In this document: piece after piece, positions 54,153 to 63,900 of the stretch
Layout of the letters: every line of letters starts with the position of its first letter
Position numbering within the stretch: position 1 is the first letter of the stretch
From: Pseudomonas sp. LS44
GTDB lineage: Bacteria > Pseudomonadota > Gammaproteobacteria > Pseudomonadales > Pseudomonadaceae
Assembly: GCF_024730785.1 (NCBI RefSeq)
Contig: NZ_CP102830.1
Coordinates: forward strand, 1,054,001 to 1,118,000
Length of the DNA stretch: 64,000 nucleotides
Direction of reading: 5' to 3'
Notes under the pieces: generated by a model
Told to the model about the DNA's origin: nothing
The model's database searches: none
The model's input: the letters and a program-made list of their open reading frames with translations, nothing else
Translations under genes and position numbers: made by a program

Positions 54153-54361
54153 TAGTTCGCGGGCTCGGCTGGCAGCAGTTGGGCGCAACGTGGACACAGG
54201 CAGGCACGTCGGCGCAGCTCGGGGGCAATACGTTCCAGCGCCTGCGGGTCGATGGCCGTGCTGAAGCACCAGCAGTCTTCGCCCTTACGTGCCGGGTCAG
54301 CTTGGGTGCAGGAATTGGCTTGGCCGCACAGCGGGCAGCGGTTTGGGTCGACGGTGTTCAT
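54152..54361 (-). CDS. Cysteine-rich CWC family small protein
   Basis: A 69-residue protein of the Cys_rich_CWC family. Motifs 'NRCPLCGQANSC', 'GEDCWCFSTAIDPQALERI' and 'RACLCPRCAQLL' give seven or more cysteines that could form a zinc ribbon-like site. The function is unknown. The ATG ending at 54361 is chosen because upstream codons derive from the repeat element. Its stop overlaps the pseudouridine synthase start by one base, a linkage common in Pseudomonas, and both genes lie between two inverted repeat elements. Confidence 0.85.
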   Translation of the reverse strand: MNTVDPNRCPLCGQANSCTQADPARKGEDCWCFSTAIDPQALERIAPELRRRACLCPRCAQLLPAEPAN

Positions 54362-54438
54362 GGCGGTGGCGCGGCGTGGGGGAAGGGGGCAGCGTGAAGC
54401 GCTTGCGTGCCGGATGCAACCGGCACGCTGTGAACGGT

Positions 54439-54641
54439 CAACAGGCCGTTGAAAAACGTAGCGAGCGAAGGCTAGACAAGGCGCAACGACCAACGGGAGT
54501 AACAGCCGCAGGCTGGCCCGAAGGGTAAGCGCCAGCGAATAAATCAGGCGAAAAAGCGCAGTTTACGAGTGGTAAATGAGCATTTTGAGCCTGATTTCAA
54601 CGCGGTATAGCCGAGCGCAGTAGTTTTTCAACGACTTGTCA
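54439..54641. mobile_element. ~203-bp MITE-like element, right copy, inverted
   Basis: Ends at 54439-54457 (CAACAGGCCGTTGAAAAACG) and 54623-54641 (GTTTTTCAACGACTTGTCA), imperfect at the outer edge. The interior is the reverse complement of the element at 53262. The right end overlaps the TGA stop codon (54639-54641) of the diguanylate cyclase gene. The two copies thus bracket the CWC/pseudouridine synthase unit in a composite-like arrangement. Confidence 0.82.
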
Positions 54642-56117
54642 GATGCCCTTGGGCTCGACGCAGACCTGATTGCGGCCGGATTGCTTGGCGCGGTACATCG
54701 CGTGGTCGGCGCGCATCAGCAGATTGTGCAAGCTGTCGTCGGCGCGCTGCTCGGCCACGCCGATGCTGATCTCGATGCGCAGCTCTTTGCCGGCGAAGGG
54801 ATAACGGCTGGTGGTGGTTTGCATGCGTAGTTTCTCGGCCAAGGCATAGGCGGCCTGGCTGTCGGTACCCTTGAGCAACACGACGAATTCCTCGCCACCC
54901 CAGCGGCAGAGGATGTCCGATTTGCGCAAGCTGTCGCGTAATTCGCTGGCAAAACCCTTGAGCACCTGATCGCCTGCCAGATGGCCATGGGTGTCGTTGA
55001 GCGCCTTGAAGTGGTCAATATCGATCATCAGCGCGCTCAGCGGGCTCCGCTCGCGCTGACTTTCTTGCAACGCCTGGGCGGCAAGCAGGTTGAAGCCGCG
55101 CCGGTTGGGCAGATCGGTGAGCACATCGGTAGTCGCCAGGGCTTCGATATGGCGCTGATGGCGGCGGAGCATCAGGCCGACCAGCGTCAACACTACGGCA
55201 GTGATCAGCAGGCAGATCAGCAAGTTGAGATAAAGGCTCTGCCGAATCCCGGCCAGCGCACTGCGGTCGTGTTTGTCGACGAACAGGTACCAATCCAGCT
55301 CGGGGATGTAGCGCACGTTGAGGTAGTGGCCATTGTCATGTTCGCGGTATTCGAAGCTGCCGCTCTGGGGTTTGGGCAGTTTGTCCATCAAGTCGTTGAG
55401 GCCATCGATGTCCTGCAACATCTGGCCGGCACGCGCACCGAACGGGCCGCCCTGCGCGCCAGTGAGCATGAGCTTGCCGTTAGTATCGACGAAATACACG
55501 CTGCGCTCGTACTTGAGTTGGTACTGGTCGATCAGCTTGACCACTTCGTCGACCGTCAGGCCGACGCCGGTGGCGCCGATGAAGTTGCCGCTGTAATCGA
55601 GCACCTGATAATTGATGAAGAACGTCAAGCGATCCTGGTTGGCCATGTCCGGATCGAAGTTGATCTCGTACGGCGTCTGCATATCGCGCACGCGGAAGTA
55701 CCAGGCATCGCGCGGCTCGTCTTCGCTCACCTGCTTGAGCACGCCCTTGGCCTGGTAGTAGGTCCTGGTTTTTTCCGAAATGAAAAAGCTGGTAAAGGCG
55801 CCGTAGTGTTCCTGCACTTCCAGCAGGTAGCGGGTCAGCTGGCCGACGTCCTTCTCGCCACCTATCACCCAATCACGCACGAACGTGTCGCGACTCATCA
55901 TCGAGGAGATCAGAACCGGGCGGATCAAGTCCTTCTGGATCTCCGAGTAAACGGTGTCGGAGGTTAGCGGCAATTCGGTGTAAATAATGCTGTTGCGGAT
56001 CGCGTCGTGCGAGGCGTAGTAGCTGGCCAGAGAGGTGGCGAGGAAGCCGCAGACCAGCAGGATAAACAGCAGCACGAGCAACGTAAGCCGGGAATGTTTG
56101 AGCGAGCGCTGTAGCAT
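54639..56117 (-). CDS. Membrane dCache diguanylate cyclase
   Basis: 492 residues from the ATG ending at 56117 (an in-frame TTG at 56147 is possible). TM1 near residues 15-35 ('LLVLLFILLVCGFLA'), a periplasmic dCache domain ('YEINFDPDMANQDRLTFFINY', here only in part; 'GATGVGLTVDEVVKLI'), TM2 near 310 ('LLICLLITAVVLTLVG') and a GGDEF domain. The motif is GGEEF at residues 407-411 with the inhibitory RxxD site (RKSD) five residues before it. Predicted active c-di-GMP synthase sensing a small periplasmic ligand. Its stop codon overlaps a repeat element. The HD-GYP phosphodiesterase at 48362 has a related Cache sensor. Confidence 0.9.
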   Translation of the reverse strand: MLQRSLKHSRLTLLVLLFILLVCGFLATSLASYYASHDAIRNSIIYTELPLTSDTVYSEIQKDLIRPVLISSMMSRDTFVRDWVIGGEKDVGQLTRYLLEVQEHYGAFTSFFISEKTRTYYQAKGVLKQVSEDEPRDAWYFRVRDMQTPYEINFDPDMANQDRLTFFINYQVLDYSGNFIGATGVGLTVDEVVKLIDQYQLKYERSVYFVDTNGKLMLTGAQGGPFGARAGQMLQDIDGLNDLMDKLPKPQSGSFEYREHDNGHYLNVRYIPELDWYLFVDKHDRSALAGIRQSLYLNLLICLLITAVVLTLVGLMLRRHQRHIEALATTDVLTDLPNRRGFNLLAAQALQESQRERSPLSALMIDIDHFKALNDTHGHLAGDQVLKGFASELRDSLRKSDILCRWGGEEFVVLLKGTDSQAAYALAEKLRMQTTTSRYPFAGKELRIEISIGVAEQRADDSLHNLLMRADHAMYRAKQSGRNQVCVEPKGI

Positions 56118-56243
56118 GAATTGATCCAAGGATTGGCGATGGCGCAATGCTAGCGCGGTTCATCGGCGAGCACCAAGGCCCCTATCTAGTGGCGGCTGGG
56201 CCGGGCAGGCATACTCGAGCAACATCTATCAGGGGAGCGGCCC

Positions 56244-58028
56244 ATGTCGAACAGCCAGGAAGCTTGGCGCCGAGCGTTGCTGAGCCAACAGCTGCAGGGC
56301 CATCGTTATTTGCGTTTCAGTCCGCCACTGGAAGCGGTGTATGACGAATACCGCCGCCAGCGCTTGACCAACCGTAACCGGCGCCTGCTCTACGCGATAG
56401 CCGGGCCGCTGTTCATCGGCGCGCTGATCGGCCTGGACTTTCTCTCACTGCCCAACGAGGTGGCGCTGGAGATCTTGCCGCTGCGTCTGCTGGGAGTCTT
56501 GTTCATGTTGTTGGCCGCCGTCTATTGCCATCTGCGCAGGGATCGACCAGACAGTGTGGAGCTGGGCTATTTGCTCGGCTACCTGACCTATGGCCTGACG
56601 CTGGTGGCGATTGCCCGCGTGGGTGCCCAGCATGGCGTGGGGTTCTTCGTGGACGGCTTGCTGCTCTTGCTGATGCTGGCCTACATGGGGTGGCAATTGT
56701 CGTTCCGCCAGATCATTCGCGCGTCCTGGGCATTGAGCATCCTGTATGTGGTGTTCGGTTTGATGCCTGCGGGATTGGACGATAGCGGGTTTGAATTCCG
56801 GATCACCTCCTTGCTGTGCATCACCATCATCGGTTTTTTCAGTGTCTATCGGCGCGATCATGGCCGACGTACCACCTGGCTGCGCTTCGAGTTGCTCGAT
56901 ATCGCTCGCAAGCGCGAGGAGGAAGATGCACGGCGCATGCGCTTGCTGGCAGCTGCCGGCCATGACCTGCGTCAGCCGCTGAACGCCATGGGGCTGTATG
57001 CCCAGCACCTGCAGGAGCGCGCCGCCGATGACGAGGTGCGCGATATCAGTCAGCGTCTGTCGGCCTCGGTCAAGCAGCTCGGTCATCTGCTGCAATCGCT
57101 GCTCGATTACACCAGTCTGAGTCTGCCCGGCGTGGTGCAGGCCCAGCCGCAACCGGTGGCCTTGCAGCCGTTGCTCCAGCGTCTCGCCGCCGAGTCCGAG
57201 CCCCTGGCACGCAAGCAAGGCGTAATGCTGAGCCTGATAGCTAACGATGACCTGTGGACGCACAGCGATCCCCTGCTGCTCGAACGCATCGTCCGCAATT
57301 TGCTTACCAATGCCCTGCGACATGCCGGCGCCGCCCAAGTCTGGCTACGGCTGGAGGCTCAGGGTGAGCGCTTGCGCCTTGAGATTGGCGATGATGGCCG
57401 TGGATTTACCGTGGAGCAGCAGCGGCAAGCCTTCGACGAATTTCAGCAATTCGCACCGTCGCAACCCAGCGTCGAGCGCGGTCTGGGACTTGGTCTGGCT
57501 ATCGTCCGACAACTGGCCGAACTGCTCGGTCACCAGCTGACATTGACCTCGGAGCCGGGCAAGGGCGCGCAGTTCAAGCTGATCCTGCAGCCCTGTGCGG
57601 CGCTGGTTACCCAGGCGCCCGTGGCCGTGCCGGCCGCCGCGAGACTCGAAGGTCGCGTGCTATTGGTCGAGGATGATGCGGCCAGCCGCGAGGCGTTGAG
57701 TGGGTTGCTGACGCGCTGGGGCTGTGAGGTGTGCGCGTGTGCGTCGCTGGCCGAGGCGCTCGAGCGCTTGCCACAGGTGCAGCCACAACTGTTGATCAGC
57801 GATTACCGGCTGGATGGTCCAGAGAATGGCTTGCAGGTTATCGAGTTACTGCGTGAGCGGGCCGTAGAGATGTTGCCCGCTGTGCTGATCACTGCCGATG
57901 TCGGCACCAATCTGGCCGATCGTTGCGCCTTGGCGCATGTCACTTTGTTCGGCAAACCGATTTTGCCGGTGCGTTTGCTGCAGACCTTGGCCGTACTCCT
58001 GGGCCAACGGCAGGTTAGGGCCTGTTAA
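56244..58028 (+). CDS. Hybrid sensor histidine kinase with receiver domain
   Basis: 594 residues. Six hydrophobic helices (residues ~45-200) form the sensor part, with no large periplasmic domain. The H-box has H240 in 'AAAGHDLRQPLNAMGLY', N-box 'ERIVRNLLTNALRHAG', G-boxes 'LEIGDDGRGFTVEQQ' and 'GLGLGLAIVRQLAELLG'. A receiver domain at the C-terminus has D520 in 'LLISDYRLDGPENG'. All catalytic parts are present. AGGGGAGCGGCCC precedes the ATG. It is convergent with a NarL-type response regulator, a plausible partner, and the last three codons and stop lie inside the terminal repeat of a 269-bp element. Confidence 0.9.
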   Translation: MSNSQEAWRRALLSQQLQGHRYLRFSPPLEAVYDEYRRQRLTNRNRRLLYAIAGPLFIGALIGLDFLSLPNEVALEILPLRLLGVLFMLLAAVYCHLRRDRPDSVELGYLLGYLTYGLTLVAIARVGAQHGVGFFVDGLLLLLMLAYMGWQLSFRQIIRASWALSILYVVFGLMPAGLDDSGFEFRITSLLCITIIGFFSVYRRDHGRRTTWLRFELLDIARKREEEDARRMRLLAAAGHDLRQPLNAMGLYAQHLQERAADDEVRDISQRLSASVKQLGHLLQSLLDYTSLSLPGVVQAQPQPVALQPLLQRLAAESEPLARKQGVMLSLIANDDLWTHSDPLLLERIVRNLLTNALRHAGAAQVWLRLEAQGERLRLEIGDDGRGFTVEQQRQAFDEFQQFAPSQPSVERGLGLGLAIVRQLAELLGHQLTLTSEPGKGAQFKLILQPCAALVTQAPVAVPAAARLEGRVLLVEDDAASREALSGLLTRWGCEVCACASLAEALERLPQVQPQLLISDYRLDGPENGLQVIELLRERAVEMLPAVLITADVGTNLADRCALAHVTLFGKPILPVRLLQTLAVLLGQRQVRAC

Positions 58029-58284
58029 CGCTACTGACACGGCCGCGCCGGAGCCTGTTTTTGCGCGAGGCAAGGCGCGAGATGCAAGGTTTGGCATTCC
58101 AAATGAGCATCGAGAAACGCAGCATCGCGCAAAAACAGGCCCGTCCCCCAGGGTTGCGCGGGAAATGGCCCCCGCTGTCGTTGCAGGACTTGCCAAGGGA
58201 ATGACCATTGCCTGCGTCCTGCGCCTAACCGGGGGCCATTTCTCGCTGCAACGCGGCTCGCGTCAGTAGCGTTAACAGGCCCTA
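58016..58284. mobile_element. 269-bp palindromic element with perfect 23-bp terminal repeats
   Basis: The 23-bp ends 58016-58038 and 58262-58284 are exact inverted copies (TAGGGCCTGTTAACGCTACT type). The interior shows further inner symmetry (GCCTGTTTTTGCGCG / CGCGCAAAAACAGGC). No coding capacity. Both convergent flanking genes end in its terminal repeats: the kinase TAA at 58026-58028 and the regulator TAG at 58282-58284. Confidence 0.85.
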
Positions 58285-58899
58285 AAACAGGCCCAGCTGC
58301 CGTGCCGCATTGACGCAGGCGGTGCGGTTACTGACGCCCAGCTCTTGAAACAACACCTTGAGGTGGAATTTCACGGTGTCCTGGCTGATGTGCAGGCGCC
58401 GGCTGATCAGCTTGTTCGGTAGCCCTTCGACCAGCAGGAAAAGGATATCCAGCTGGCGTTGGGTCAGGTGACAGCTAGCCGGTCTTGTCGTACTTGGCAG
58501 CGTTTCGCCGAGCAGCACACGGCTAACCGATTGGCGCAATTCGTCAGCATCGCAATTCTTCGAGATAAACCCCCGCGCGCCGGCCGCATAAGCGGCTTGG
58601 GCGTCATGGTTCGAGTCGCTGGCGCTGAGGATTGCGACCGGGGTCAGCAGACCCTCCTGTTGCCAATTGCGCAGTAGGTCCAGCCCCGACCCATCCGGCA
58701 GGCGCAGGTCGAGAAGGATCAAATCGAAATCCTGTGTGCCGACCAGTTGCCGGGCTTCCTCCGCGCTACGTGCCTTATGGATCTGCAAGCCCGGACTGAG
58801 GGGGTTGAGTACCAGGCTCAAACCGTCCAGCAGCAGACTGTGATCGTCTACCAGGAGGAGGGAAAGGTGCTCGGGGATATCGGTGAAAAGCGCGGTCAT
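58282..58899 (-). CDS. NarL/FixJ-family response regulator
   Basis: A 205-residue regulator: receiver domain with D64 in 'LILLDLRLPDGSG' and acidic pocket 'LLVDDHSLLLDGL', 'AYAAGARGFISKNCDADEL', and a C-terminal LuxR HTH ('LTQRQLDILFLLVEGLPNK', 'ISQDTVKFHLKVLFQELGV'). The ATG ending at 58899 gives the standard NarL-type length; an upstream start is possible but adds 48 unlikely residues. It is convergent with the hybrid kinase gene, its probable cognate sensor. Its stop codon is part of the 58016-58284 element. Target genes are unknown. Confidence 0.9.
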   Translation of the reverse strand: MTALFTDIPEHLSLLLVDDHSLLLDGLSLVLNPLSPGLQIHKARSAEEARQLVGTQDFDLILLDLRLPDGSGLDLLRNWQQEGLLTPVAILSASDSNHDAQAAYAAGARGFISKNCDADELRQSVSRVLLGETLPSTTRPASCHLTQRQLDILFLLVEGLPNKLISRRLHISQDTVKFHLKVLFQELGVSNRTACVNAARQLGLF

Positions 58900-59008
58900 G
58901 GGGCAAGTATTCCGTGCAGCATCATCGGGATATCGGCAGCTTAGCTCCCAGCGGTGTGCTAGGAAATGCCGTGCGATCTGATCGACTGACGGCATTGCCT
59001 GGTTGCCT

Positions 59009-60814
59009 TTAATGGTGCCGGGCGAGATAGGTTCGCCAACCACTCAGATGGGTAATATTCACTGCTCCTTCCAGCCCATACGGCTCGCAAATGAAGCCGG
59101 TTTCCCAGCGGCCGTCGGCCAACTGCACCTTGCCGAGGCCCAGCGGTGCCGGGATGCCGGTGAGGAACGAGCCGAGTTCGCTGCTCGGCAGCTCCCAGAC
59201 TTCCACCTCGATGGCCGCGCCGCCTTCCGCCACGCGAACCATGCCGGGACGCAACGGCGGGCCGCCGGCCAGGGCGTACAGCTGGTAGTCCGCCGAGCTG
59301 TGCGTCGCCTCGATCAGACGTCCGCCGCGCTGCTTGAGCTGCCAGTTGAGCGGCAGGCCGTTGAGGTGCGCGCCACAGACCACCAGCCGGGCCATGTCGC
59401 TGCGCGCGGCAGTCGTCGGAGCGGCGAGTTGCAGGGCGCGCACGCCGCTGAGCGGCAGGCCGGTGTGACGCTGCAGCGCATCGGCCAGGCCGAGCAGGTA
59501 CTGGTCGGTGAAGGCGCGGCCGAACAGGGTCACGCCCCAGGGCAGGCCGTTGGCCATAAAGCCCGCCGGCACGGCGACGGCGGCGTAGTCGAGCATGTTC
59601 ATGAAGTTGGTGTAGTAGCCGAGGTCGGAGTTGCGCTTGACCGGTTCGGCGGCCAGCTCGGCCAGGGTCACCGGGCGCGGGTAGGCCGGGGTGAGCACGC
59701 AGTCGAGGCCCTTGAGGATGTCGTCACAGCTCGCCTTGAGCGCCTGCAGGCGGTACAGGGCGCGGAAGGTGTCGACGCCGCTGACGCCCGGCGCCTTCTC
59801 CAGCACGGCGCGGATCACTGGCAGCACGGCGTCGGGCTGCTGTTCGATCAGCGCGCCGGCGAGGCTGTAGCGCTCGGCCACCCAGGGGCCTTCGTAGAGC
59901 AGGCACGCGGCTTCGAGGAAGGGCGCGAAATCAATTTCCACCGCCTCGCCGCCGAGCGCCTTGAGCTGCTCGATGCTTGCGGCGAACAGCGCCGGGCTTT
60001 CCGCGCAGCCGAGGAACTCCAGCTGCTCGGGCACGCCGAAACGGAAACCGGGGCGTGGCGCGCCGAAGGCGCTGGCGTCGTTCCACAGCGGGTTGGCGCG
60101 GCTGTATGCGTCGCGCGGGTCACGCTTGGCGGTCAACGCCAGCAGCTGGCTGGCCTCGCGCGCGGTGGCGGTGAAGTAGGTGATGCAATCGAGGGTGCGG
60201 CAGGCCGGCACCAGCCCGGTGGTGGATATCAGCCCCTTGGTGGCTTTCAGACCGACCAGGTTGTTCAGCGCCGCCGGCACGCGGCCGGAGCCGGCGGTGT
60301 CGGTGCCCAGAGCGAAACTGGCGACGCCGAGCGCCACCGCCAGCGACGAACCGGAGCTGGAGCCGCCGGACGGATATTCCGGCAGCACCGAGTTCGGGCA
60401 GGCGCCGTAGGGCGAGCGGGTGCCGTTGAGGCCGGTGGCGAACTGGTCGAGGTTGGTCTTGCCCAGCGGCACGGCGCCGAGAGCGATCAACTGGGCGACC
60501 AGGGTGGCGCTGCTGTCCGGGGTGTAGGTGAAGGCCGGGCAGGCGGCCGTGGTCGGCACGCCGGCCAGGTCGATATTGTCCTTGATGGCGAACGGCACGC
60601 CGTACAGCGGCAGGCTGTCCGGGCTCTGGCTGTCGAGGGCGGTCAGGTAAGGCTCCAACTCCGCGACGCTGAGCAGGTGGATAAACAGGTGATAGTCCGG
60701 GTTGAGCGCGGCGGCCTGCTCGCGCAGCGCGGTGATCAGCTGGCGCGGGGTGGTTTGGCCTTCGCGGTAGGCGGCTTTCAGGGCGTCCAGGCGTAGATCG
60801 AATTGGTGTTGCAT
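59009..60814 (-). CDS. atzF: Allophanate hydrolase
   Basis: A 601-residue amidase-signature enzyme. The Ser-cisSer-Lys triad is K78 ('PFAIKDNIDLAGV'), the cis-Ser in 'YPSGGSSSGSS' near residues 151-157 and nucleophile S176 ('TDTAGSGRVP'). The ~130-residue C-terminal domain ('LYALAGGPPLRPGMVRVAEG') marks it as AtzF/DUR1 type rather than a simple amidase. It splits allophanate into two ammonia and CO2, completing urea degradation after urea carboxylase, encoded just upstream on the same strand. AAGGAAG precedes the ATG. Two hairpin repeats lie in the 142-bp gap to the carboxylase gene. Confidence 0.93.
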   Translation of the reverse strand: MQHQFDLRLDALKAAYREGQTTPRQLITALREQAAALNPDYHLFIHLLSVAELEPYLTALDSQSPDSLPLYGVPFAIKDNIDLAGVPTTAACPAFTYTPDSSATLVAQLIALGAVPLGKTNLDQFATGLNGTRSPYGACPNSVLPEYPSGGSSSGSSLAVALGVASFALGTDTAGSGRVPAALNNLVGLKATKGLISTTGLVPACRTLDCITYFTATAREASQLLALTAKRDPRDAYSRANPLWNDASAFGAPRPGFRFGVPEQLEFLGCAESPALFAASIEQLKALGGEAVEIDFAPFLEAACLLYEGPWVAERYSLAGALIEQQPDAVLPVIRAVLEKAPGVSGVDTFRALYRLQALKASCDDILKGLDCVLTPAYPRPVTLAELAAEPVKRNSDLGYYTNFMNMLDYAAVAVPAGFMANGLPWGVTLFGRAFTDQYLLGLADALQRHTGLPLSGVRALQLAAPTTAARSDMARLVVCGAHLNGLPLNWQLKQRGGRLIEATHSSADYQLYALAGGPPLRPGMVRVAEGGAAIEVEVWELPSSELGSFLTGIPAPLGLGKVQLADGRWETGFICEPYGLEGAVNITHLSGWRTYLARHH

Positions 60815-60828
60815 AGTCAGCTTCCTTT

Positions 60829-60945
60829 CGTAGGGTGGGTTAGCCGCGTAGCGGCGTAACCCACCATCGATGCAATGGGCATAACAGATGGGCCGGCCTC
60901 GCGGTCGGTCGGTGGGTTACGGCCTGCGGCCTAACCCACCCTACG
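60829..60945. repeat. Nested palindromic repeat between atzF and the urea carboxylase gene
   Basis: Outer arms CGTAGGGTGGGTTA (60829-60842) and TAACCCACCCTACG (60932-60945), with two inner hairpins based on GGTGGGTTA/TAACCCACC at 60834-60865 and 60911-60940. Related to the GTAGGGTGG hairpins near 39843. It could modulate transcription or stabilise mRNA between the two urea genes. Confidence 0.78.
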
Positions 60946-60956
60946 GGTGCCCTGTC

Positions 60957-63900
60957 TCAGGCTTCCTCGAGTACCACCACCCGCTGCCCGGCACGCACCG
61001 GTGAGCCGGGTTGCACGCGGACTTCGCGGACCACGCCGTCGCGTGGGGCGGTGAGGGGGATTTCCATCTTCATCGACTCGAGGATCACCAGTACGTCGCC
61101 GGCCTTCACTTCGCAGCCGGCCTCGACCTGCACCTGCCAGAGGTTGCCGGCGATGTGGCTTTCGATGGCGTGCTGGCCAGCGCCGAGCGGGGTGTCCTCG
61201 CCGAGCTCGACGACCGCTTCCTCGCTGTCGAAATGCGCCTGGCCGGAAGCGATCCAGCGTTCGCGCTCGGCGTTGAACGCCGCCTGCTGCTGGCCGCGGA
61301 AGGCGGCGATGCCCTCGGCTTCCTCATTGAGGAACTGCTGGTAGTCGGCCAGCGCCAGTTCGCTGTGCTCGATGCGCAAGTCATAGCGGCCGAGCGGGAA
61401 GTCGCGGCGGATCTGCAGCAGTTCGGAGGCAGACACCGGGTAGAAACGGATCTGGTCGAAGAAGCGCAGCAGCCACGGCTTGCCGTCGAACGCGGCGACC
61501 GCGCGGTAACGGTTCCACATCTGCAGGGTGCGGCCGACAAACTGGTAGCCGCCGGGGCCCTCCATGCCGTACACGCACATGTAGGCGCCGCCGATGCCCA
61601 CCGAGTTCTCCGCGGTCCAGGTGCGGGCCGGGTTGTACTTGGTGGTCACCAGGCGATGGCGCGGGTCCAGCGGCGTGGCGACTGGCGCGCCGAGGTAGAC
61701 GTCACCGAGGCCCATCACCAGATAACTGGCGTCGAACACCGTGCGGTACACCTCGTCGAGGTTCGGCAGGTCGTTGATGCGGCGGATGAACTCCAGGTTG
61801 CTCGGGCACCAGGGCGCGTCCTTGCGCACCGTGGTCATGTATTTCTCGATGGCCAATTGGCAGGCCGGGTCGTCCCAGGACAGCGGCAGGTAGACGATGC
61901 GCGACGGCACCTTGAGGTCCTGGGCGTTGCACACCGCGCCCCAGACGCCGGCGACGGTGTCGAGCAGCTGTTGCAGCGGCAGGGTTTCCGGCTGGTAGTG
62001 CACCTGCAGCGAGCGGATGCCGGGGGTCAGGTCGATCACCCCGGCGATCTGCTTGGCTTCCAGGGCCTGCATCAGCGCGTGGCCGCGGAAGCGCAGGACC
62101 AGATCGAGCTCCGGCTGGCCGATTTCCAGCAGCAGGTGGGTGTCGCCGGAGAGGCGGGCGACCAGGTGCTTATCGGCTTCACCGAGGTCCAGAACGATGG
62201 GGCTTTGTAGCCCGGATGAAATCCGGGAAGCCGGCGACGCATCCGCCCCGGATTGCATCCGGGCTACGAGGTTCCGCGTCTCTTCCTGACGCAGCTTCGC
62301 CAGCTCGCGCGCCGTGGTGATCTCCACCGGCAAGAAGCGCACCTTGTCGCCGGCCTTGAGCTGGCCGAGTTGCCACAGGTCGGCCTCGATTGTGGTCACC
62401 GGGCAGACGAAGCCGCCGAGGCTCGGGCCGTCCGGGCCGAGGATCACCGGCATGTCGCCGGTGAAGTCCACCGCGCCGATGGCGTAGGGGTTGTCGTGGA
62501 TGTTCGATGGGTGCAGGCCGGCCTCGCCGCCGCTTTCACGCACCCATTCCGGTTTCGGCCCGATCAGCCGCACGCCGGTGCGGCTGGAGTTGAAGTGCAC
62601 TTCCCAGGCGGTGGCGAAGAAGGTCTCGATGTAGGCCGGGGTGAAGTATTCCGGGGCGCCGTGTGGGCCGTAGATCACGCGGATCTCGCGGACTGCCGGC
62701 AGCACGTCGTAGAGCTCAGCGGGCAGGCTGGCGCCGGCCTCGCGGTCGTCGAGTGCTGGGATATGCAGCACATCGCCGGCGCGCAGCGCGCGGCCGCCGT
62801 GGCCGCCGAACTGGCCGAGGGTGAAGGTGCTCTTCGAACCGAGGTAATCCGGCACCTGCAGGCCGCCGCGCAGACTGAGGTAGGCGCGCGCGCCGCTGCC
62901 GGCGATGGTGCCGAGACTGAGGGTGCTGCCGGCCTTGACCAGCAGCGCGGTGTTCAGCGGCTGGGCGACGCCATCCAGGCTCAGCGGAATCGCCGCGCCA
63001 GTGACCGCGATCACCGCGTCAGTGTTGAAGCGCAGGCTTGGCCCGCTCATGGTGATTTCCAGGCCGGCGGCGCCTTCCGCATTACCCAGCAGGCGGTTGC
63101 CCAGGCGCAGCGCGCGGTCGTCCATCGGTCCCGACGGCGGCACGCCAACTGCCCAGTAGCCGAGGCGGCCGGGGAAGTCCTGCACGGTGGTCTGGGTGCC
63201 GGCGGACAGCACTTCGAAGGTATCGGCTTTATAGATCAAGCCTTCCAGGCAGCGGGTCCACGGCGAGCCGCTGGCGAACGGCGCGTCGACCAGAATCTGC
63301 CGCAGGTAATCGCGGTTGGACTCCACGCCGTACAGAATGGAATCGGCCAGCGCCTGGCTCAGCGCTGCGCTGGCCTCGGCACGGCTCGGCGCCCAGGCGA
63401 TCAGCTTGGCGATCATTGGGTCGAAGTAGGGCGGAATCTCGCAACCGGCTTCGACCCAGGTGTCGATGCGCAGCGCTTTGCCGTCGGCCTTGGGAAATTC
63501 GACGGCAGTGAGCAGGCCGGGGCTCGGCTGGAAGTCGCGGCCCGGGTCTTCGGCGTACAGGCGCGCCTGAATCGCGTGGCCGCTGGGCTTCAGGCCCTTG
63601 GCCAGCTCGCTGAGCGGGGCCAGGTCACCGGCCGCCAGTTCGATCATCCAGCGCACCAGGTCGACACTCCACACCTGTTCGGTGACGCCGTGCTCGACCT
63701 GCAGGCGGGTGTTCACTTCGAGGAAGTAGAAGCGCTCGGCCTCGCTGTCGTAGACGAACTCGACGGTGCCGGCGCTGCGATAGCTGACCGCTTTGGCCAG
63801 CTTGATCGCCGCTGCGCACAACTCGTCGGCCATACCGGCCGGCAGATTGGTCGCCGGGGTCTCTTCCAGGACTTTCTGGTTGCGCCGCTGCACCGAGCAG

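Noticed and set aside
53262..54641. A classical composite transposon
   Set aside because: No transposase or truncated transposase is encoded in or near the elements, so only a MITE-like status can be supported.
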